Shown one piece after another: positions 56,174 through 64,000 of a stretch of DNA of 64,000 bases. Location: contig JACKBQ010000002.1 of NCBI GenBank assembly GCA_020634455.1, positions 868,001-932,000 on the forward strand, read 5' to 3'. Within the stretch, counting starts at the first letter, position 1. Every line of letters starts with the position of its first letter. The notes beneath the pieces were generated by a model. The model saw nothing but the letters and a program-made list of their open reading frames with translations, was not told where the DNA came from and made no database searches. This stretch comes from Ardenticatenaceae bacterium. GTDB taxonomy: Bacteria; Chloroflexota; Anaerolineae; Promineifilales; Promineifilaceae. The position numbers and the translations under genes were made by a program.

Positions 56174-57337
56174 ATGATTCCCATCGAAACTGTTGCCCAA
56201 AACGGCCGTGTCCAGGCAGCGCTTACCCAATTCCCCGAACGAGTTGCCGAGATGGTGGCTCAGGCAATTGCTATCCAGCAAATCCCTTCGCCCACCTTTG
56301 CCGAAGCGAAACGGGCAGCATATGTAGAACAGCAGTTTGCTGAACTGGGCTTGTTCGATGTGAGCCAGGATGAGTTGCACAATGTGTACGGCCGTTTCCC
56401 CGGTAGCCAGCCGCAAAACCATGCGCCCGTCATCATCTCAGCCCACAGCGATACTGTTTTCCCCGCGGAAACCGATCTCACCATTCGGCAAGAAGGCAAT
56501 GTAACCTACGGCCCTGGCATTGGCGACAATTCTATGGGCGTGGCGGGTTTAATTGCCCTGGTGGAGGCTTTACAACGCTGTGAGATACGGCCGTTAGCCG
56601 ACATCTGGTTTGTGGCAAACGTGGGCGAAGAAGGCCTGGGCGATTTGCGTGGGATGCGGGCCGTTGTGGAACGATTTGGTGGCGGATCGATTTATCTGGT
56701 AGTGGAAGGCGGCCTGTTTGGCCAAATTTCCCATCAGGCGATTGGCGTGAGCCGCTACGAAGTAAGCTTTCAAACCGCTGGCGGGCATTCGTGGGGCAAC
56801 TTTGGCCAGCGCAGCGCCATTCACGAACTGGGTAAATTTGTTGCCGCAATTGACAAGATAAAAGTGCCTGCTCGCCCCAAAACCACCTACAACGTTGGTG
56901 TCATCGAAGGCGGCACCTCGATTAACAGCATCGCCCAATCGGCCAAACTGCTGCTCGATCTACGCTCCGAATCGCCAGGACACCTGGCTGCTTTGGTAGC
57001 CGAAGTGGAGGGGCGGGTAGCCAATTGGCAAACCCAGACCGACGTGCAGATTGAGATGAAGCAGATTGGCAGCCGTCCGGCCGGACAATTGGCTCGTCAT
57101 GCACCGCTGGTAAAGCAAGCAGTGGCCGCGCTGGGACACGTAGGGTGTGAAAAAATAAATTTTATTGCCAGCAGTACCGATGCAAATATTCCGTTGAGCT
57201 TGGCATATAGGGCCGTTTGCATCGGTCTTACAGAGTCGGGCAATGCGCATCGGCTGGATGAATATATGGACAGCACACAATTGCCCGCTGGCATGGGCCA
57301 ACTGCTGCTGCTGACGCTTTCGGCGGCTGGCATCTAA
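56174..57337 (+). CDS. M20-family zinc peptidase/deacylase
   Basis: 387 residues from ATG 56174 (TTG 56165 in frame is unlikely). Zinc ligands can be placed: SAHSDTVFPAETDL (first His/Asp), GPGIGDNSMGVAGL (bridging Asp), NVGEEGLGDLRGMR (catalytic Glu-Glu), and the last histidine region in SGNAHRLDEYMD. A dimerisation domain lies between, with ISHQAIGVSRYEVSFQTAGG and the NSIAQSAKLLLDLRSE segment. It resembles aminoacylase/tripeptidase enzymes. It is cytoplasmic and may process peptides taken up after the secreted proteases of the window, which is inference. No clear ribosome site. Confidence 0.9.
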   Translation: MIPIETVAQNGRVQAALTQFPERVAEMVAQAIAIQQIPSPTFAEAKRAAYVEQQFAELGLFDVSQDELHNVYGRFPGSQPQNHAPVIISAHSDTVFPAETDLTIRQEGNVTYGPGIGDNSMGVAGLIALVEALQRCEIRPLADIWFVANVGEEGLGDLRGMRAVVERFGGGSIYLVVEGGLFGQISHQAIGVSRYEVSFQTAGGHSWGNFGQRSAIHELGKFVAAIDKIKVPARPKTTYNVGVIEGGTSINSIAQSAKLLLDLRSESPGHLAALVAEVEGRVANWQTQTDVQIEMKQIGSRPAGQLARHAPLVKQAVAALGHVGCEKINFIASSTDANIPLSLAYRAVCIGLTESGNAHRLDEYMDSTQLPAGMGQLLLLTLSAAGI

Positions 57338-57382
57338 CCGCTATTTCCATTTCGCTGAACATAATATATTTTGGAGTAAACC

Positions 57383-58531
57383 ATGAATTTTGAACTGAAT
57401 GAAGAACAGCGCGAATTTCAACATATTGTGCATGATTTCGTGGCCAAAGAGCTAAAACCGATGGCTCGCGAGACGGACGAGACGGGTGAATTTAACTGGA
57501 CGGCCGTTAAAAAAATGGGGCCTATCGGGCTGTTGGGTCTTGAAGTGCCAGAGGAATTTGGTGGTGCGGCCGTGGATGCCGTCAGTGCGGCCATCGCCAT
57601 TGAGGAGCTGGGTTGGGGCTGTGGTTCCACGGCGCTGGCCGTTTCAGCACACAACGGGCTGGCGCTGGGGCCAATGGTGAAATTTGGCAGCGAGGCGCAA
57701 AAAGCGCACTGGCTGCCGCCGCTGGCAACTGGCAAAGGCAAGCTGGCCTGTCTCTCTCTCACGGAGCCGGGGGCAGGTTCAGATTTGCAAGGCGGGGTGC
57801 GTACAACGGCCGTAAAAGAAGGCGACTCCTGGATCATTGACGGGGCCAAAATGTGGATGACCAACGCTTCCATCTCCGATGTGATGGTGGTGCTTGTTCG
57901 CACCGATCCGGCCGGTGGCAGTCGCTCACTCAGCCACATTATCGTACCCACAAACACGCCCGGCATTGCCATTGGCCCCGCCGAAAAGAAGATGGGGCTA
58001 AAAGGCTCGCCCACCCACGCCGTGACGTTTGATGAGGTGCGCGTGCCGTTAGAAAATTTGCTAGGCCCAGAAGGACGTGGCTTGCAGCAAACATTGGCAA
58101 CCCTCGATAGTGGTCGTGTGGGTATTGGGGCATTGGCTGTTGGTTTGGGGCAGGCGGCTTATGAAACGGCCGTAAACTATGCCCACGAGCGCGAAACATT
58201 TGGCAAACCCATTGCCCATCACCAGGCGGTGCAGTGGATGCTGGCAGATGCCGCCACTGAGCTGCAAGCCGCCCGCCTTATGGTTTATTGGGCAGCTTCG
58301 CTAAAAGGGGCGGGTGTGCGATACACCAAAGAAGCGGCGATGGCAAAACTCTTTGCCACCGAGGTGAGCGAGCGCGTTTGCCGTAACGCCATTCAGATTC
58401 ACGGCGGCTACGGCTACAGCAGTGAATTCGAGGTGGAGCGCATGTACCGCGATACCCGCCTGATGACCATTGGTGAAGGTACCAGCGAAATTCAGCGGCT
58501 GGTTATCGCTCGTCACATTTTGAATTTGTAA
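57383..58531 (+). CDS. Acyl-CoA dehydrogenase
   Basis: 382 residues. It oxidises the alpha-beta bond of an acyl-CoA and reduces FAD, passing electrons to ETF. Motifs: CLSLTEPGAGSDLQG (FAD/substrate), WIIDGAKMWMTNASISDVMV, VRVPLENLLGPEGRG, and the C-terminal MYRDTRLMTIGEGTSEIQRL holding the catalytic glutamate just before G-T-S. The length and layout fit short/medium-chain or branched-chain enzymes. GGAG precedes ATG 57383. It could remove products of the P450 or dehydrogenase genes, but no beta-oxidation neighbours are present. A terminator follows at 58557-58594. Confidence 0.95.
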   Translation: MNFELNEEQREFQHIVHDFVAKELKPMARETDETGEFNWTAVKKMGPIGLLGLEVPEEFGGAAVDAVSAAIAIEELGWGCGSTALAVSAHNGLALGPMVKFGSEAQKAHWLPPLATGKGKLACLSLTEPGAGSDLQGGVRTTAVKEGDSWIIDGAKMWMTNASISDVMVVLVRTDPAGGSRSLSHIIVPTNTPGIAIGPAEKKMGLKGSPTHAVTFDEVRVPLENLLGPEGRGLQQTLATLDSGRVGIGALAVGLGQAAYETAVNYAHERETFGKPIAHHQAVQWMLADAATELQAARLMVYWAASLKGAGVRYTKEAAMAKLFATEVSERVCRNAIQIHGGYGYSSEFEVERMYRDTRLMTIGEGTSEIQRLVIARHILNL

Positions 58532-58556
58532 CCAAACAGACCACTTTAAAAGGTAA

Positions 58557-58594
58557 AGGCTCCACCTGAAAATGTTTCGGGTGGAGCCTTTTTT
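58557..58594 (+). terminator. Rho-independent terminator after acyl-CoA dehydrogenase
   Basis: AGGCTCCACC (58557-58566) pairs with GGTGGAGCCT (58580-58589), followed by TTTTT. The convergent cadherin-repeat gene ends 40 bases further. Confidence 0.85.
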
Positions 58595-58634
58595 ATTACC
58601 TGGAGGCTTTTGAGGTTTTTAGATAATTTGCCTG

Positions 58635-61580
58635 CTAATTGAAGTTCACGCGCAAGTTGTAAGTAGTGTTGGTGATAGGTGAGCTATACACGCGGATGTA
58701 ATATTTGCCTGCGCCCAGCGTGATGTTGATTGTTTTTGTGGCTGAGGCTGATCCATTGTTTTGCAACAATGTTAACCCACTGCTGCAATTGCCACCATAC
58801 AGAATGAGTTGCCCACTAGCTGGCTCAAAGCTGGAGAGTATGATGGAGATGTTTCGCTGGCTGGTGAGGGTAATGCTGTACCAATCTTCCTGGTCGTCGG
58901 CCGTAAACTCATAATCCAGGCCGGTGCCCAGGCTGTATGCCTGGCTACAATTGTTGTTTGGCTCGACGGGTGGGTAGTTGTCAAGCAGCAGAGGCAGGTA
59001 CACATACTGAATGGGCAAGGGGGATACATTTACTGTGATGGTAGCTGTATCAACATTTCCACCTCGGTCTCGCACTTCTACGGTGAGGTTAAAGGTGGGT
59101 ATGACATCGGCGTTTAACTTACTGGTGTCTGGTACGGTAATACGGCCGTTGCTGCTGTTAACGGTAAAAACGGAGCCTGTGTTGCCACCAATGATGGAAA
59201 AGATTAACTGATCGCCACTGGCCAACTCGGGGTCTGTAGCGATTACAGTTCCAACGAGTACGCCATTATTTGCCCCCTCATTTACAAAGAACGAGGCGTT
59301 GTTGGCAGTGGGGGCTTCATCGAATAGATTGTTGAGGTTGATGGTGACGGAGGCGGTGTTGCTCAGTGCTGGTAGCATCCACCCCGTGTCCGTAACGATG
59401 ATGCCAAGCGTAAAGCTTGTATTTGTTTCGAAATCTAGTTGGTTTGAATTGGCTACAGTAATTTGGCCGTTGTTGCTAATGGCAAATGCGCCGTTGGTAT
59501 TGCCCGTCAGAATATCAAAGACGAGATTCCCTTGATCGGCGGCGTCTGGATCGCTAAAGGTAACGGTGCCAACGGCCGTTCCATTGCTGCTGTTTTCGTT
59601 AATGGCGAAGGTAGCATTATTGACGGTGGGTGGTTCGTTAAGATCGTTGAGGTTGATGAAGACGGTGGCGTTTACGGCCGTATTTACCCCATCGTCCACG
59701 GCTACGGTAAGCGTATAAGCAGGTGTTGTCTCAAAATCCAGCTCATTGGTGTCGTTTACAATCACTTGACCTGCGGTATCCACAGCAAACGCGGCATTGG
59801 GATCGCCTGCAATTTTGTTGTAGTTCAGAGGTGCGCCTTCTGGGTCGGAAGCCAGCACATTACCCACAACGATGCCATTGCCCAGGTTTTCATTCGGCAT
59901 ATAGGTTGCATTGCTGGTGACGGGTGGTTCGTTGACATTGGTCAGATTAATGACGACTTGCTCGGTATCCGCTGCTCCTGGAGTGTCTTTCACCTGAACA
60001 GTAAGCGTGTAAGTGGTGGGTGGCGTGTCAAAATTAAGTAGGCTGCCGTTGGCTACCACAATTTGTCCGCTGCTTGCCCCGATTCCAAATGCACCACTGC
60101 TGTTTCCCGCGATAATCGTGTAGGTTAAGATGTCCCCTGCGCCGAGGTCTTCATCGGTTGCCGTGATAGGGCTGCCTACTGGGGTGCCGTTTGCGCTGTT
60201 TTCAGGAACTGAAAATGGGCCAGCGGGGGAAAGCACGGGCGGATCGTTGGCATCGGTTAGGTTAATGATTACTTGTGTGGTGTCTGTCAGCGTGCCACTA
60301 TCTTCCACCTCTATGGTAAGTGTGAAAGTGGGTGTGGTTTCAAAGTTGAGCTGGGTGACGTCATTGACGGTAAGTTGTCCGCTGCTTGACCCGATTCCAA
60401 ATGCGCCACTGCTATTCCCCGCGGTAATTGTGTAGGTTAAGATGTCCCCTGCGCCGAGGTCTTCATCGGTTGCCGTGATGGGGCTGCCTACTGGGGTGCT
60501 GTTTGCGCTGTTTTCAGGAACTGAAAATGGGCCAGCGGGGGAAAGTACAGGCGGATCGTTGGCGTCGGTTAGATTAATGATTACCTGTGCGGTATCGGTA
60601 AGTGTGCCACTATCTTCTACTTTTACGGTAAGTGTGAAGGTGGGGGTGGTTTCAAAGTTGAGCTGGTTGGTATTGGTGACGGTGATTTCGCCACTGCTGT
60701 TGCCAATGGCAAAGGCAGCAATCGGATCGCTGGCGGTGATGGTGTAGGTGAAGGTGGTGTCACCAGTATCGGGATCGGTGGCCACGAGTGTGCCGACTGA
60801 AGTTGTATTAGGACTGTTTTCTGCCAGTGGGAAGGTGTTGTCAGCGAGGGTGGGGGCTTCATTTACATTTAGGACGTTGACGGTGATTACGGCCGTATCC
60901 GTAAGCGTCCCTAAATCTTCCACCTGTACCGTAAAGGTGAGACTGGAATTGGTCTCAAAATCGAGCGGGGTTGGGCTGTCCACGGTGACGATACCATCGC
61001 CGCCGCCGACAGCAAACGGATTGCCAAAATTGCCGCCGACAATGCTGTAAGACAGGCTGTCTCCAGCATCTGCATCCGAGGCGACAATGGTGTCAACAAG
61101 GATGCCCGTTGTGCTATTTTCAGGAACTTCAAAGATCTGGTCTAGCACCACCGGGATTTGGTCAAAAACGGGGGTGATAGTAATGACAAATGTAGTTTGC
61201 GCAATTGTGTCGGTAATCGTTTCCACCGTAAAGTCAAAACTGTCTCCTAAAGTTTCACTGTCATCATGCGTGTAAACAAGCAAGTTGTTATCAATGTCTG
61301 CCTGGGTGAATTGCGCTGTGGGTGTAAGCGTGACGCTATTTAAGGCTAAGAGGCCATTGGCGGGGGTCGTTACCAGGGTGTAAGTCAAAGTTTCCCCGAT
61401 TACATCCGGATCATCTGCCTGGAGCAGGCTGTTGGTTATGGTGCCGCTGGCAGCTTCACTAACGGTTAACCCCTCGTTAAATGTCAGTGTGGCTGCTGCT
61501 AAGACTTTGCCCAGCCAGACAATTGACAGGCTGGCAGCAAGTAGCACAGATAAAATAGTTAGAACACGTTTTCTCCGCAT
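58635..61580 (-). CDS. Secreted cadherin-repeat protein with PPC-like C-terminal domain
   Basis: 981 residues. The signal peptide (about 1-28, RVLTILSVLLAASLSIVWLG) precedes a CSPG/cadherin-3-like unit (about 50-130). Then follow about seven cadherin-like domains, each near 100 residues, each starting with a version of VPENSTTGILV, LAENSPNTTSVG, VPENSANSTPVG, VNEGANNGVLVG and so on. The Ca2+-binding motifs DANDPP and TDEDLG recur. The last 120 residues form a PPC-like beta sandwich (EPNNNCSQAYSLG onward). It is a large extracellular adhesin-like protein, probably calcium-stabilised. Two adjacent domains are encoded by nearly identical 312-base DNA units (60130-60753). No ribosome site is clear. 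Confidence 0.85.
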   Translation of the reverse strand: MRRKRVLTILSVLLAASLSIVWLGKVLAAATLTFNEGLTVSEAASGTITNSLLQADDPDVIGETLTYTLVTTPANGLLALNSVTLTPTAQFTQADIDNNLLVYTHDDSETLGDSFDFTVETITDTIAQTTFVITITPVFDQIPVVLDQIFEVPENSTTGILVDTIVASDADAGDSLSYSIVGGNFGNPFAVGGGDGIVTVDSPTPLDFETNSSLTFTVQVEDLGTLTDTAVITVNVLNVNEAPTLADNTFPLAENSPNTTSVGTLVATDPDTGDTTFTYTITASDPIAAFAIGNSSGEITVTNTNQLNFETTPTFTLTVKVEDSGTLTDTAQVIINLTDANDPPVLSPAGPFSVPENSANSTPVGSPITATDEDLGAGDILTYTITAGNSSGAFGIGSSSGQLTVNDVTQLNFETTPTFTLTIEVEDSGTLTDTTQVIINLTDANDPPVLSPAGPFSVPENSANGTPVGSPITATDEDLGAGDILTYTIIAGNSSGAFGIGASSGQIVVANGSLLNFDTPPTTYTLTVQVKDTPGAADTEQVVINLTNVNEPPVTSNATYMPNENLGNGIVVGNVLASDPEGAPLNYNKIAGDPNAAFAVDTAGQVIVNDTNELDFETTPAYTLTVAVDDGVNTAVNATVFINLNDLNEPPTVNNATFAINENSSNGTAVGTVTFSDPDAADQGNLVFDILTGNTNGAFAISNNGQITVANSNQLDFETNTSFTLGIIVTDTGWMLPALSNTASVTINLNNLFDEAPTANNASFFVNEGANNGVLVGTVIATDPELASGDQLIFSIIGGNTGSVFTVNSSNGRITVPDTSKLNADVIPTFNLTVEVRDRGGNVDTATITVNVSPLPIQYVYLPLLLDNYPPVEPNNNCSQAYSLGTGLDYEFTADDQEDWYSITLTSQRNISIILSSFEPASGQLILYGGNCSSGLTLLQNNGSASATKTINITLGAGKYYIRVYSSPITNTTYNLRVNFN
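60130..60753 (-). repeat. Tandem 312-base duplication inside the cadherin gene
   Basis: The blocks 60130-60441 and 60442-60753 are almost identical for most of their length (TAAGATGTCCCCTGCGCCGA at both starts, about 60127 and 60439). The unit length is exactly 104 codons, one cadherin domain. A recent in-frame duplication is indicated. Confidence 0.75.
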
Positions 61581-61648
61581 ACCGATACTCGGCTGATACT
61601 TCTTGTTATTGATTGCCCGACAATCAATAACCTAAACCCCTGATTTCC

Positions 61649-63580
61649 CTATCCTCCAGGTGGTGGCGGTGGTGGGGTAAACGTTGGGGGTGGTGAGGTT
61701 GGTTTTGGGTTCCCGCCACCAGGCACTGGCGTGGGTGTAAAAGTCGGTGTTGGTGTGTTAGTCGGTGTTGGCGTAGGTGTATTTGTGGGGCGTACCGGAA
61801 TTGTAGCGGCAACCGGAACGTTTTGGCCATTTGTATCGCCAACCCAGCGACAGGCGATGGCCGAAACCCAGCCCCGGCTGCCGTTATCTAGCACCACATT
61901 ATACCATTCCCCGCCTGCATCCTGGCCAATAACAGTTAAAATTGTGCCTTCATATACAAAGCGCAAGATGGGATAGACAACGCCAGGTCCCTGGCGTAAG
62001 CTAGCTGAACTGATAAATATTTCGACCTGTGGCAACGGCGTTGGAGAGGGGGTGTACGTTGCTGTGGTGGTAGCGGTAGGTGTTGGTGTAAAGGTAGGTG
62101 TTGTAGGGGATGGTTTTATGGCAATGCGCCGATTGTTGCTGGTGGCCACATCTCGGTTTGTGGCTAAATCCTCCAGAACAATGTGCCATTCGGAGATGGC
62201 GTTGCTACTGCTGTTGGGCAGCAAAGTTTGCAAGCTGTAGGTGCCATCTGCGGTGGGGGTGCTAATGCTACCAAGCAGGGAACGGCCGTTTTCAGTAATA
62301 AGGTAAACAGCGAACCGCTGATTTTCTTGCAGGCCGTCTGCCCAACTCCAACGGAAATTGGCGGCTTCGCCTGCCATAAACTCTGTGGCGTCGGCGGGTG
62401 CAAGCAGGTTGATGTTGCTAATTAACACGGTGCTGTCCAGAGGATAGGCAGCAATGGCCGTATCGCTGGTTGGTTCTGCCAGGGAGGTGGCTGGTAGTTG
62501 AATTGTGGGTGTGGATTGCGCGCTAGTGGCATCTGGATTGCTGGCGATGGGTACAGCCGTTGGATTTTCAGCTTGATTGCGAGCGTTGGCCCAAACGGCA
62601 AAGCCGATGAGGCCAATGAGGATAGCCACCAGTGGCAGCAGCAAAATGGCTCTGGAACGGCGAGATTTAATAGGAGGAAGAACGGCCGTGTCACCACGTG
62701 TTTGATGTACCAACATTCGCTCGTTTTGAATAGCTGAGTCAACTGCATCTAAAAATTCCGTAATGCTTCCAGGGCGTCCCCACGGCTGTTTGCGCAAGCT
62801 TTTTTCAATTAAATCATAGGTTTGGCGGGTGAGGTCTGGGCGTTTCTGTTGCAGGATACTGTTTTGAGAGCTGAATGATTGCGAGAAAGATGCCCAAGCA
62901 GAACCGGGTTCTGGCGGGTGCTCGCCAGTCAGAATTTCATAAAGAATGGCACCCAATGCATAAATTTGGCTGCGACTGTCTACCGGCCTGCCTTGCTGGA
63001 TTTCTGGGGCAACGTAGGGAGAGTGAACATCCGTTTTGGCTTTAACGACCGTACCGTTTTCTATTGCCGGAATCCCTAAATCAACCAACACAACATTGCC
63101 ATTTTGTTCTAGCTGAATATTGTCTGGCGATAAATGATAATGATAAAGATCCAATCGCTCTGCCAATTCTAACGCTTCAGCCAATTGGCGGACAATTTGC
63201 AGCGCATAAATGCTGTTGGCTGGGGCTGTTTGCTCAGAAAGCTGCGCTAACCGTTGGCGAAGGCTGATGCCGTTAATTAATTCACGGGCAATATAAGGCC
63301 GCTTATTGGGGGTGATGCCAATTTGATGGACTTGAACGATGTTGGGATGTTTAATCTGTGAAACCTTATTCATTTTTTCAATGAACTGATCCACATAGTG
63401 CTTTTTGGTGTTGAAAATTGGCAGGAGAATTTCAACCGCCACCTGGCGATTTTCGTCAACATCCATTGCCCGATAAAGATCGGTAACGGCCGTCTGCGTA
63501 ATGTGCGCTTCTAACCTATATTGATCAATAAGTTGATCGTACAAGTTGGACGGCTTCGCCTGTTCTTTTGGGATTTCCAT
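61649..63580 (-). CDS. Transmembrane pseudokinase with extracellular SH3b domain
   Basis: 643 residues. The N-terminal 290 residues have the Ser/Thr kinase fold, but the catalytic residues are lost: the ATP lysine in V-A-V-K is Glu50 (VAVEILLPIF), the H-R-D-x-K motif is HYHLSP (Asp to His149, Lys to Ser151), and D-F-G is DLG at 167. YVAPEIQQG and the Asp in GRPVDSRSQIYALGAILYEI are kept. A transmembrane helix (AILLLPLVAILIGLIGFAVW, about 316-335) leads to an extracellular Ig-like segment and an SH3b domain (ASLRQGPGVVYPILRFVYEG, then GEWYNVVLDNGSRGWVSAIA). The C-terminus is Thr/Pro-rich. It may sense cell wall and act as a scaffold. Confidence 0.85.
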   Translation of the reverse strand: MEIPKEQAKPSNLYDQLIDQYRLEAHITQTAVTDLYRAMDVDENRQVAVEILLPIFNTKKHYVDQFIEKMNKVSQIKHPNIVQVHQIGITPNKRPYIARELINGISLRQRLAQLSEQTAPANSIYALQIVRQLAEALELAERLDLYHYHLSPDNIQLEQNGNVVLVDLGIPAIENGTVVKAKTDVHSPYVAPEIQQGRPVDSRSQIYALGAILYEILTGEHPPEPGSAWASFSQSFSSQNSILQQKRPDLTRQTYDLIEKSLRKQPWGRPGSITEFLDAVDSAIQNERMLVHQTRGDTAVLPPIKSRRSRAILLLPLVAILIGLIGFAVWANARNQAENPTAVPIASNPDATSAQSTPTIQLPATSLAEPTSDTAIAAYPLDSTVLISNINLLAPADATEFMAGEAANFRWSWADGLQENQRFAVYLITENGRSLLGSISTPTADGTYSLQTLLPNSSSNAISEWHIVLEDLATNRDVATSNNRRIAIKPSPTTPTFTPTPTATTTATYTPSPTPLPQVEIFISSASLRQGPGVVYPILRFVYEGTILTVIGQDAGGEWYNVVLDNGSRGWVSAIACRWVGDTNGQNVPVAATIPVRPTNTPTPTPTNTPTPTFTPTPVPGGGNPKPTSPPPTFTPPPPPPGG

Positions 63581-64000
63581 CCGTTTCTAAAAAATTATTT
63601 ATTGTACAAACTTAGCTTAAACATTATAGCCCAAGATTCATACAAGCTGAAATCATTCACTATTTCGCGCGAGTAGTGTGTGAGGCAACGTTGTTCGTCG
63701 GCTTGTGCAAGGTAAATTAGATTAAGTTGTGGGCAACTCTCTTCCTAAAAACATCGAGTCAATTCCCAAAATTGACCCACTGCTCCCACAATAAACATAA
63801 GTACACTTATTGACCCTATCATAATGGTCAAAAGTTTCAAACATTCTTACGAAAACTCTAGGTAATAATCAGCAACAAAGAGGTATTTTCAGGATATAAG
63901 GTTAGAGGGGAGAGCTTTGTCGGTTTTGACCATTAAACAGGTTGACATGGCGATGGCCGGGGAAGAGTAAGCATTGCATAGAGAAATTGCTGGCAGATTC
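63581..64000. other. Intergenic region at the right end
   Basis: 420 bases upstream of the pseudokinase gene. AATTCCCAAAATTGACCCAC and TTATTGACCCTATCATAATG are AT-rich, with possible promoter-like TTGACC words on the plus strand; no gene, hairpin or RNA gene is supported. It may precede a gene outside the window. Confidence 0.45.

Larger units (their letters stand above)
113..63494. repeat. Highly iterated palindrome ACGGCCGT (about 105 copies)
   Basis: The octamer ACGGCCGT recurs through the window at an average of one per 600 bases (about 105 by manual count), often extended to AACGGCCGTT and followed by (T)CC or GCC. Copies fall inside almost every gene and in some gaps. In genes it encodes Thr-Ala-Val, Asn-Gly-Arg or Arg-Pro, depending on frame. 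Near-miss forms (ACGGCCGC, ACGGCCGA, TCGGCCGT, GCGGCCGT) are also common. The CGGCCG/GGCC core could be a methyltransferase site. It resembles the cyanobacterial HIP1 in behaviour. Confidence 0.92.

Noticed and set aside
113..63494. ACGGCCGT as a transcription factor operator
   Set aside because: It occurs mostly inside coding regions, in all frames and at high density, which does not fit a promoter-bound regulator.
1..64000. CRISPR arrays
   Set aside because: No direct repeats with regular unique spacers were found; the period-10 words are too short and degenerate.
1..64000. tRNA, rRNA or tmRNA genes
   Set aside because: No T-loop GGTTCGAAT-type box with a matching acceptor stem was seen by eye; a tRNAscan or Infernal run would be decisive.

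Overview
The window looks like a chromosomal segment of a free-living bacterium with moderately high GC, most probably a member of the Chloroflexota (Anaerolineae-like). That is inference from gene style: many lipoproteins and membrane proteins with Thr/Pro-rich linkers, secreted proteins ending in PPC domains, a VWA protein, ArsR-DUF2087 regulators, a UDPGP-family UGPase, and a bacterial SrlA/E/B-type PTS. No rRNA, tRNA, CRISPR array, prophage or IS transposase was seen. Genes lie on both strands in short operons.

Layout. 1-8 kb (minus strand): 5' end of a rel (p)ppGpp gene, a YtxH protein, membrane proteins, mnmA, a TP-rich lipoprotein, a NUDIX hydrolase coupled to a cysteine desulfurase, and a GAF-GAF-PAS histidine kinase. 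8-16.5 kb: eno, clpP, a 36-residue membrane protein, a VWA protein, a cysteine hydrolase with a well-formed repressible promoter, two tandem ArsR-DUF2087 regulators, a multi-spanning membrane protein and corA. 16.5-24.2 kb: secreted S41 protease, secreted HExxH metallopeptidase, cytochrome P450, a CopG-like regulator and an inositol-phosphatase-family gene. 24.3-36 kb (minus strand): a long polyol-type PTS locus (SorC regulator, HPr, GutM, EIIC, split EIIBC, EIIA, SAF-domain oxidoreductase, class II aldolase-like protein), then a 2-oxoacid dehydrogenase E1alpha/E1beta/E2 set and PTS Enzyme I. All general and sugar-specific PTS parts are present in one stretch. 36-47.5 kb: rpsF-ssb-rpsR, a SurA/parvulin-like protein, a TrmH-family RNA methyltransferase, an SGNH protein, sucCD, rsmD, a purine nucleoside phosphorylase and a Xer recombinase. 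47.5-64 kb: TPR protein, UGPase, trmFO with a coupled histidine kinase, a MuiA-like protein, hflX with an apparent ATT start, an M20 peptidase, an acyl-CoA dehydrogenase, a giant cadherin-repeat exoprotein and a pseudokinase with an extracellular SH3 domain.

The strongest unexplained signal is at the scale of the whole window. The palindrome ACGGCCGT occurs about 105 times (manual count), inside genes in all three frames and between genes. This is of the order of 70 times the expectation for an 8-mer of this composition and resembles the HIP1 palindrome of cyanobacteria. A second unexplained layer is a set of intergenic inverted repeats whose arms are themselves built from short degenerate words repeated every 8-11 bases. 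At least three word families (GGTAATC, CAGATT/CTGCG, GGAGATT) share this architecture.
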